Positions 36,800-45,264 of a stretch of 64,000 bases of DNA are shown in pieces. Source of the DNA: Mycteria americana. Lineage: Eukaryota; Chordata; Aves; Ciconiiformes; Ciconiidae. Under the pieces are notes generated by a model. That model did no database searches. It saw nothing but the letters and a program-made list of their open reading frames with translations, and had not been told where the DNA came from. The stretch spans positions 24,877,798 to 24,941,797 of the forward strand of contig NC_134374.1 in assembly GCF_035582795.1 (NCBI RefSeq). The letters run 5' to 3'. Position 1 is the stretch's first letter. Each line of letters begins with the position of its first letter. A program made the position numbers and the translations under genes.

Positions 36800-38101
36800 A
36801 AGTTCAAACTGCTTTTGGATGCCCTTCTAACTTAATCTGAATCATCAAATTGTACATGAAAGAACTCTTTTTAGATAACATTTATACAATGTTTTAAATG
36901 ACTTGCTATCCCAGTGGTAGCAGCTTCACATTCCATTGTTTTCTAGATGGGAATGTTCAGCCTGCTATGAACTTTTCTGAAACTCGTCCTGTTTGTCTGG
37001 GGGGTATTTTTGTGGACACTGTGCACTACATACGACTGTTCTTGTTAAATCTGCTTGCGAATACCTAACGACGAGTCTGACAGCTGTCTTCTTTGTATCA
37101 ACCGTTGTGAAAGCTGCCGCTCGACAGATTTCGAACACGTTTCAGAATGGGTCTTCCCAACAGCATTTGGAATATGCCATAGAAAGGTAGATTTAGCGTA
37201 TTTTGCAAAGCCTACGGCTACACTTTATATACATCAGAGCAATGCACTTGTACGTGGAATGTTGGATGTGATAGTGCTACAGGCTAAGTACTTCCAGTAA
37301 TTAATCACTTTAAGGGTCTTTCTCCTATGGCAGTTGATGAATACTGTTGCGTTATAGTTTGAGGCATTGTGTTGTATTTCAGATGTGGAAAACCTAAATT
37401 ATGACGTAGTATTGCTTAATACTCTTAAAAGTAGATTTATGGTGCAATCTGAAATTAATCTTTTCAAAATGTACTCTTCATTTTGTACTCTATTTATTTT
37501 GATTAAAAGTCCTGGAAAATGTATGTTTGAATGTATTGTTCTACTTGTAGCAGAACTTTAAGTTAATCATTTATTATATCATAGAAATCTCTCCCTCCAG
37601 TGTTGGAAAGAGTTTTATACAGATATTAGTCTTTAGTTTGCAGAAGAGTTTACAATCTGTCTTTATTTCTCTTCATAGTCTACTTTTAGCAAATAAGACT
37701 GCCTACAGCAAATCTCTATTGCCAAAGGGTTATTTCTTTAACTCTTAGAAGGAAGTTTGTAGGGGTTCATTTGGCAATAATATTTCTGATCATTTTAAAA
37801 GATAAATTAGGATTGCAGAGTAAATACTAACAAGTCATGACTTCTAAAAAAGTGAAAGTTCTTTTGTAATTGCCACAAAATATTCACGTTTCCAGAAAAT
37901 ATCCAGGAAAGCCTACCGCAATACAGATTTTGCATCCGCTGTTATCCATTCCAGAACGATATACCCTAGCGGCATTAATGTATTAGGTATCTTCAGTCTT
38001 CTTGTATTGTAATTTTGAGGTATCTCAAACTTATGTTAAAGCTGCCATGCATTGTATTACTAAATTGTAACTATCAAATAGATAATATATTTAATACAGC
38101 C

Positions 38102-38107
38102 AATAAA
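38102..38107 (+). terminator. FNDC3C1: Distal poly(A) signal of FNDC3C
   Basis: AATAAA followed about 30 nt later by the GT-rich stretch GGGTTGTGTGTGTTTATTC, a typical cleavage context. On the other strand the same place offers AATAAA (38149-38154), which could serve the convergent receptor gene. Confidence 0.65.
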
Positions 38108-38148
38108 TAATACAAATGTATTCAAATTTGACTACAGGGTTGTGTGTG

Positions 38149-38154
38149 TTTATT
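38149..38154 (-). terminator. Possible poly(A) signal of the receptor gene
   Basis: TTTATT on + reads AATAAA on -. It is the nearest good signal seen downstream of the receptor stop at 39190, about 1 kb away. Assignment is by inference. Confidence 0.35.
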
Positions 38155-39189
38155 CTGGATTTGAGTCTTACTCAGGAGCCATCATTTGAGTAGTACGGAA
38201 TTTAAGGTGAAGAAACCCGTTTAGCCTTGTTACTAAGTGTCATTAAGGGCTGCCTTAAAAAAAAAATCTTTCTGGAAGAAAAGTTGTTTGTGGGAACCGT
38301 AGCGCAAGGCTGTGCTCTTCTTTTCCAAGGGCTGTGTCAGTCGGGGGACCAGAGAGTGCGGTTTCTTGAACCCTTTTACGTGAGGTCTTGGGACAGCCCA
38401 TGAAGGGGTGGGCTGGACTGTGTGTGCCTGTTTCACAAACAAGGGAGATGGGCAGGCGCCTTCCGCTCTTGCTTCCCTCCCCAGCGATCGCCCACGTGTG
38501 TAATTTGTCCCTGGTCTGCTCTGATGAGCTCTAAAGGCAAGGATGGTTTCTCGCCATAGAGCTGAGCAGAGATGGGGAAGGACTTTGCAGAAAGCTGGGT
38601 ATAGTTTGAATAAAGAACAAGATAAAAGATTGAAAATGAGGGAGGCAACTCAAGAGACCTGAGGGGTGAGCAATAAACCAGTCTGTAGGAAGAAGGCAGC
38701 ATGTTCATAGTCCCACTAAATGAGGAATTTCTTATCGCTTTCCTTTCATGTACCTTACCGATTGTATTTCTTATGCTTATTTGCTGAGAGCAAGCAGCTG
38801 GCCTGGCTTTAGCCTCTGCTTTCTCTCTCTTGGCTTCTGTGGGAAGAAAGTAACTTGAATTTTGTTTCACAGGTCTGTGATTAACAAAATGCCTGATTCT
38901 CAAAAACAGAGACCAATGCCTTCACAGGAGCTTTGTGGGCAGCTAAGCCTGACAACGTGGCTGGTCAGTTCACTGAAGAGAAGAGCCCAGCCTCTCCTCG
39001 TGCCTGCCCCTGTGTGCAGGAATAACGTGAATCGACTCCAACCTTACTAAAATGTTCCAAACCTGCCTCGGGAAACACATAGTAGCCACAAGGACAGCCT
39101 TAAAACTTGTTCCAGTCTCCACGTGCACCATCTACCCGTGTTTTAAGCCACAACACTGCTGGCAAAATGCTTGGGTTGTGAGGATTAAG
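38155..39189 (-). other. Receptor 3' UTR or intergenic DNA
   Basis: No coding exon was seen. If the minus-strand AATAAA at 38154-38149 is used, this is the receptor 3' UTR; otherwise it is intergenic. Confidence 0.4.
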
Positions 39190-39497
39190 TCAATGCCGAG
39201 CAGCTGACATGAAAGAACCGAGTTCCGTACCTTCCAAAGAAACCTTTTCACTCCTGGTCAGGCTCCTGCAGCGCCGAATTCGCTTGTGGTGTAGGATTTT
39301 GCTCATCGCTTTCCTGTATTTGTGTGACATGATGTTGTAAAGTATGGGGTTTATAGAAGCCCCGAGGTAGAAGAGAAGCATGGCGATGAGGTTGAAGTAC
39401 TGCGTGAGGTCATACAGGATGACTTCACTCTGGGCGAAGAGGATGCGGCCGACGTGGAACGGGAGCCAACACAGCACAAAGGCCAAGACTACGATGG
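39190..39497 (-). CDS. Receptor exon 2 (residues 253-354, TM6-TM7 and tail)
   Basis: Opens after CTTCCTCTTTAG and encodes AIVVLAFVLCWLPFHVGRIL, TM7 with ASINPILYNIMSHKYRKAM, and a basic tail ending SFMSAARH; TGA at 39192-39190. The tail contains RCRSLTRSE, a possible kinase-phosphorylated region. Confidence 0.94.
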
Positions 39498-41403
39498 CTA
39501 AAGAGGAAGAGAGCATGCTTCAGTTGTCTTGAGCAGAGTTTATTCTGCCTCTTTAAACTATTTAAGGACCGAGACGGGAGCTTGCTAAGTTTAACCCAGC
39601 GAAGACAAGACCTCCTGCCTTGCTTTTGTGCTGTGGTTACTGGTAATCTCAAGCAACAAGGACTTAAGGTTGCACGCAAAATTAACTGTTTGCAATTAAA
39701 ATAGGGCTCTCTACACCCATGTCCAGTGGAGATAAAGGAATGGAGTCAGGCTGTGGCAAAGCAGCCTGTACTTAAATTAAGGGCTACTGCTCACCCTGGG
39801 CCTGAAAATCTGAGTCGCCATTGGCATCCTGTGATGGGTATCGGAAGGGAAGGACCAGGGACACGGGACGTGGGGGGCCCCTCTGGGTGGAAAAGGGGAG
39901 CAAACTGGACCAGGAGGCACTGAGGAAGAGGATGGAAAAGCAGAGCATGCAATAAGTAAGTAAAACCTGGCAGGAAACAGCCAGTGGAGAGCTGTGGTAC
40001 GTTTTACTGAAGGTATCTCCAGTTGTGGGTGCTGCTGCTTCCCTGCTGAGAAGGGTTTCTGGTGGGGGGGCTTGGGAGGGAGCGATCAGAGCGATGGGGA
40101 GGGGACCCAAAGCCTCCTGGTTTCAGTGTCTGCACCGAGGCACAGGTACCAGCTGGCACAGGATGAAGATCACCTTCAAGTAAGCCCAGACAGGTGGGTT
40201 GTTGCCATCCTGGACAAAGCCACAGTCACTAAGCTTGCGAAATTTTGCAGGGGAAATGGCTTTAAAACCTTTCCTTGCCACAGCAGGGGAAGTGCCTGGT
40301 CTGGTTTCAAGTCACAGAATTTTCTAATTCCTTTAATTTAATCCTACAAGGTCAGAGATGGGGGGGGGAGGACATGAAGAATGTGATCTCAAAACAACCA
40401 AAAGCCACGCTGATCTGCTTCCCCGCCGTGCAGTAAGATCCCTAGCCTGAATACCGTGCAGTCGGGGACTCCCCTTCTTACCAGAAAGAGCCAGGAACAC
40501 AAACTAAGTGTAAACCCATTGATTTTAAATTGGTGTAACCCTGTGTGTTTTGTCCATCCTCTCCATCGTGCCCCGCATGGCCGTACACCCCCTGGGAGTG
40601 ATGAAAGAGGGCAGCGCTTCAGGTTGGGTTTCTAAAATACTCTTACCCAGCATTTTGACAGTCTGTGTGTGGGACCTTTTCCTGCCCGCAGCCTGGCAGC
40701 CCGGCAGCCGCTGCCCGCTCCGCCAGAGCTTTCTGCAGATGAGGCCGTACAGCAGAGTCAAGCAGAACATTGGCAGGAAGAAATAAATGGTGGAGACCCA
40801 GGTCATCGTCTCGAGCAGCCCCGTACGGGCCACACGCTCGATGGACCTGCACTCCCGGCTCTCCTGGGGCAGGCTGCCGTTGGGGTGTTCCACCCCGAAG
40901 AGGAAGAGGATGGGGCCGGCGCTCAGGAGGGAGCAGCCCCACAGCGCCAGGATGACCCGTTTCACCCGGCACTTGGTGATGGTCGCTTTGGCTTTCAGGG
41001 GAAAGCAGATGGCGAAGTACCTCTCCACGCTCACCGTGGTGATGTGCAGGATGGTGCAGTACGTGCACGTTTCGCTCAGGTAAATGAAGAACTTGCAGAG
41101 AAAATCCCCAAGTATGTAGGGCTTGTACTTCCAAAGGCGGTAGAGGTCCGAAGGCAGGCCAAGGAAAATCAGCGTGTCTGACAGCGCCATGCTGGACAGG
41201 TACATGTTCACCGTCGTCCTCATCTCCTGCGAGCGTCTGAAAATGACTATCGTTATCAAATTCCCGGAAACTCCCAAGAAAAACAGTACAATGCAAATTA
41301 TAGTCACGGGTACCAAAATATGGATGTCAAACAAAGAAAAAGACTGATCTGCAGAGGAGTCTGTGTCATTTCGGAAATAGCTGTGATTCGAGATGGAGCC
41401 CAT
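39190..41403 (-). CDS. Ghrelin/motilin-receptor family GPCR, complete, two exons (354 aa)
   Basis: Exons 41403-40647 and 39497-39190 join phase 1 into 354 codons. The product is a rhodopsin-class receptor with seven membrane segments. It carries SSMALSDTLIF (TM2), ERY at the end of TM3, CWLPFHVGR in TM6 and NPILY in TM7. Cys103 and Cys185 would form the TM3-ECL2 disulfide. N-glycosylation sites lie at Asn6, Asn12 and Asn175. Glu111 (in SETCTY) and Arg270 (in FHVGR) correspond to human GHSR Glu124 and Arg283, which contact the ligand. The short second extracellular loop with NGS is ghrelin-receptor-like and lacks the long insert of the motilin receptor. The TM3 residue equivalent to GHSR Gln120 is Ile107, hydrophobic as in the motilin receptor. 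The intron lies after KMLA in TM6, as in GHSR and MLNR. The start is ATG at 41403 (context GACATGG); the frame runs four codons further up to a TTG, which is not a plausible start. A third family member beside FNDC3C fits an ohnologue. The ligand is unknown. Confidence 0.92.
39498..40646 (-). other. Receptor intron, 1.15 kb
   Basis: Canonical GT-AG intron at the conserved GHSR/MLNR position. No other feature was recognised inside. Confidence 0.9.
40647..41403 (-). CDS. Receptor exon 1 (residues 1-252, TM1 to start of TM6)
   Basis: Encodes the N-terminus, TM1-TM5 and the third intracellular loop, ending HTQTVKML. The donor G|GTAAGA lies at 40646-40641. The frame stays open for 40 more residues into the intron, stopping at 40525. 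Confidence 0.94.
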
Positions 41404-44400
41404 GTCTGGTTTCAAAGCCGAGGGCAGGGCTGGCTTCGTCTTCCCCTTCGATAGAAACCTGAGTCACGGTAAGAGAGAGGCATGTTCCAAAGCGAGTGTC
41501 CAAGCACCAATTGTTTATGCAAGGATTCTTACGTGATCAGTTACAAAGTCAAAATTATGTCCATAACCATTTAGCCGATGACGATAAATACCCAAGTGCC
41601 GATTAGTCCATTTTACAAGAAGCTAATTTTACAATTAGCTTCACACATACAGCATTTGCCAGCCACAACCTTTTAAAAACCATATTGACCATTACAAAAC
41701 GATATTTACCATGCCGATATTTACCCTTAGCTTCGCAGGGGTTGGAAAAGGGCCATTTTTTACATTTTCTTTCAAGTTCTGTGAATCCCACTAAGTGCGT
41801 AGAGCCGGGTCGGGCGGCAAGGCTCTGGATCGATCGTGGAGGAGCTGCAAGGAGAGGCAGTCCCCCCAATGAAAGCCGGACGGGAACAGCCTCTCAGACG
41901 TGCTCAGCGGTTTGCCAGAACCTTCCAGCACTTGTGAGCGCCACAAGTGGAAATCGTTAGGCTGAGAGGTTTTCTTGAGGCTCCGCCGAGGAGCAGGGAG
42001 GCTCGCAGGCGGTCACCGCGGCTGGCAGACACGGGATGCTTCACCTGCAGGATGGCTTTCCTGCCACCGGTGACGACGATGCTGTTGTGCCAGGAGGTCC
42101 CCGGGGTGCCGGAGTTCCCTGGCACGCGGCACAATTTCTGAGGAAATTGGCCGGGGCCGCTTGACTTTTTGCAGCTGTTTCCTGTGCTGCCCATTCTGCG
42201 GTCATCCATCTTCCTCCCTCCACCTACACACCGCTAATGATGCTGCGCTAAATACGCACTCCCACTCCGCTTTTCTCCTTACCCTGCAAAAAGTGCCTGC
42301 AGTTACCAGGTAGGGTAGAACAGTTCTTTGATACTGGAAATGTAATTAGCCCATTTGGGCCAGTTACATAATTTTCCATCATTCTGTGTTTACTTAGGGC
42401 CTTTCCCACTTGAGCTCCTCCCTGGCATATGCCGCCGAGTGAGAAATTTCTACTGACAGTGCTTTAATGACATTATTAAGATAGGATGGGAAAGCCTTTA
42501 TTTGAACATCAGTCTTCAAAATGAGACAGTCTGACACTTAGCCCCGATTTACTTTCCACTTCAGAAAAGATCAGCGATTATGAGCTGGAAAGCGCGGGGG
42601 AGGCGAGGGGAAAAGGGGCCAGCGTGAGGAAAATCGCAAGGGAAGGCTCCGGGGAGCTGGAGATTAACTGCAGGCAGCTGGAGGGAGCAGGGACACTCAG
42701 CACCGGAGAGGCTGCGTACGCCGCTCGGCTCGACAGCGGGATGTGTCCGGCCGCAGTCCTCGGCAATTCCTCCATAACCCAGGAACTGGGGCACTGGCAG
42801 AAGCGAGCGGGGTACCTGCTACAAAACAAACCTCCTCCGTTTTCCTCAGAGCTCTGCTCTTTGCCGTTTTTCTTGTCTGAAGGACGATTCAAAAGCCAGC
42901 ATTTTGTAGAGCCAAATAGCGTGGGATTTGGGCTTGAAAGGTCAGTGCTGAACACAGTCACTGCATTGTGTTGACGGATCCCGGGTTCTAACGTTAGGGA
43001 GGTTGCTGCTGCCGTTTCCAAGAGGCAGAAGCGCTGGCTGTGGTTTGTTTTTTTTTTTTTTTCCAAGACACTTAGGCACCTGAACACCTCAAAAAAAAAG
43101 CAAAGCAGTCTGTGTGCCAAGCTGCACCTTAAACACATCTACAAAACCAGTCTAAGAAGAAATCCCCAACACTTAACTCTGCACTGGTGATTTAAACAGC
43201 ACACCCTGAGCGGAGCTAAGCCCCGGCCGGCGCACACTCGCGTGGGCTGAACAGCGTGCGGCTGTCATCCCTATTTATTTGAGCAGATCGCTCCCAGCTG
43301 GGAGACAGTTGCCTTTGATGAATGTCCCCGGTTCAGCAGTGGCAGACGGAGGAGTCAGCGCTCGGCCTGGCCATGCCGTGACCCAGTTTCCTGTTTTCCA
43401 ACGCTGAAAGAAACCCCAGTGTCTGGGCAGAGATGAAGGGTGACTGCTCTTTCATTCGGCCGACGCGCGGTGCCTCCGCGGCCAGCTGAACGCAGGCATT
43501 CACGGCACGGCCGTGCCCCAGAGGACTGGTGGTGGGGAGGAAGCTTTCACGGCCAGGCAGACCGGCTCCAGCTCAGCTGCCCGCTTGGAAGGCATCTGTG
43601 GCCTCGGGGACAAATATCTCCCCTGTGGAAACTGGCTCTCCGTGCCTTCCCCTCGCCGCTGGTTTCCAGGCAGAAATGCTGCAAGCAGCCGCAGCTCTTG
43701 GTCGTGCTGCTCAGCCTGGAGAGTCACCTCTGCGCAGCAGGGTTGGCAGGGAGGGCGGTGACAGCACGGACAGGAGATCTGGGGGGGCAGCAGGGTCTTT
43801 GCCTGCTCTTGGGGGTGAACCCAGAGCCCTTCGGCAGTACGAAGTATCTTTCTTTTTTACTGCATCAAGGATAAACGGCAGTGACAGCAGCCGGCCCAAT
43901 GATGCCAAGTTTCAGCCTGATCCACAGCCTCCATCCAGTCCACGGTGGAAGAGCTCCCCTCCCCCTCTTCCCTAAAACAGGGGAAAAAAAGTGGGTTTGG
44001 GTTTTGTTTGTTGTCTAAGGTCGGTGTCTGGAATTCATCCTCCATTCCCCCCTCGCAGGATGTTTTTGTGTAATATACTGTGACTCATGAAAGTCAAATG
44101 ACTTGGACTGTAACGCTACAGTGCTTCCAGCCAAAGAGCCTCAGCAGAGGCATTCTGGCCGCCCGCACCTCCAGCCCTGGCACGTGCTGCCGGAATGTTT
44201 TGCAACGCGTTGCAGGGGGATGAGAGGGATCACAAGTTAACAGCTGTTTATTTCTTCTTGCTCTCAAAGGAGGTTGACTCCTCTTCCCCGTTACATCCGC
44301 CGGTCTAGTGCGGATATCGCATCTTCCTCCAGACCTTGCTTCGTTTGGACCGTCACGGCTAATGACAACGCTACTGCAGCTTCTTCTGGTGTGCTGCTAA

Positions 44401-44849
44401 TCCCCCTGTTTGACAAAATCACAAGAAAACCATTTTTTTTGGTTCTGTTCTGGCCTCAGAAAGAGAGAGAGAAACTTTTGATGAGGCTTGCGTGGAAGGT
44501 ATGTAGAGATCCTTCGGCTGCTAGGAAAATAAGCTTAAAAAATCCTGCTGCCAATACTCCCATTTTTCTTTAATCTGGGGAATGCTGCCAATTTAAAAAG
44601 TGGTTATCAAAGTCCTTAATGAAGTAACATACCCTTCTGCTTCATCACTGGACAACCGGCTGCCGTTAAGACTATTCTGCAGCACGGGGGACAGGGGACA
44701 ATTCCCCGAAGCCATCAGACTTGGTCTGTGCCCTCGTGTATCACTCTGTCTCCGCAAATATGTTTATTACAAAGAACTTCTGCATGACAGAAATGTAGTT
44801 GTTAAAGAGCAGGATAAAAGCCCTCCCTAACCCAATACCGGCCTGACCT
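41404..44849. other. Intergenic region between divergent receptor and TAF9B
   Basis: No conserved coding exon was seen. Part of 42500-44000 is GC-rich with overlapping random ORFs on both strands that match nothing known. The receptor promoter must lie near 41404 upward, but no TATA box or CpG cluster could be assigned. A T run lies at about 43046-43063. Confidence 0.6.
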
Positions 44850-45213
44850 GGGGAGGGAGCGCAGGGGCTCACTCCACCCACCGTGAGGCCTGTGCCTCCC
44901 CGCCCCGCTTCCCGCCCCGGGAGGGGGGGACACCCGTAGCGGCCGGTGGACACCGACCCCCCCGTTTGTGCCGTGGCTGTTAAAGGCCCCGAGGTCTTTT
45001 TGCTTTGGCACAGGCAGCAGGAACAGCACCACCAGCGCCGGACACGCTGCCGCCGGGACGCGGCCTCTCCCCCGCAGCGCTGCCGCGGCCCGGCCCCGGC
45101 CAGGCCGCGTCTCCATGGCAACCCCGCCCCAGCCGCCCTCCCGGCCCCCGTAGCCGCGCTCGCGGCACCCCGGTCACGCGACCGGAAGCGGCCGCCCGGG
45201 GCGAGCGGAAGCG
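44850..45213 (+). promoter_or_regulatory. TAF9B: CpG-rich promoter and 5' UTR region of TAF9B
   Basis: The base composition changes sharply to GC- and CpG-rich DNA from about 44850 and stays so through exons 1 and 2 to about 45500. This is a typical housekeeping CpG island around the start codon at 45214. No TATA box is seen. CACGCGACCGGAAGCGGC just upstream holds an ETS-like CCGGAAG core, common in such promoters. The transcription start cannot be fixed. Confidence 0.75.
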
Positions 45214-45264
45214 ATGGAGCCGGCGAAGATGGCGTCTCCCAAGAGCGCGCCCAAAGACGCGCAG
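45214..45264 (+). CDS. TAF9B: TAF9B exon 1 (residues 1-17)
   Basis: Encodes [17 protein letters not shown]. Donor CAG|GTACGG, ends phase 0. A second in-frame ATG at residue 6 is a less likely start. Confidence 0.93.

Larger units (their letters stand above)
35839..38125 (+). other. FNDC3C1: FNDC3C 3' UTR, about 2.3 kb
   Basis: AT-rich sequence after the stop, with many ATTTA-type motifs. It has a possible proximal poly(A) signal (36794) and a stronger distal one (38102). The end is placed just after the distal signal by inference; no transcript evidence is available. Confidence 0.65.

Noticed and set aside
40643-41296. Long ORFs on both strands overlapping the receptor (217 and 170 codons)
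   Set aside because: They are other-frame shadows of receptor exon 1, long only because the exon is GC-rich.
41401-41415. Receptor start at a TTG four codons upstream
   Set aside because: The first in-frame ATG at 41403 has a good context and gives a normal N-terminus; a TTG start is unlikely in an animal gene.
43440-43975. Overlapping ORFs of 144 and 148 codons in GC-rich intergenic DNA
   Set aside because: No family resemblance, three overlapping frames are open at once, and there is no splice or promoter context.
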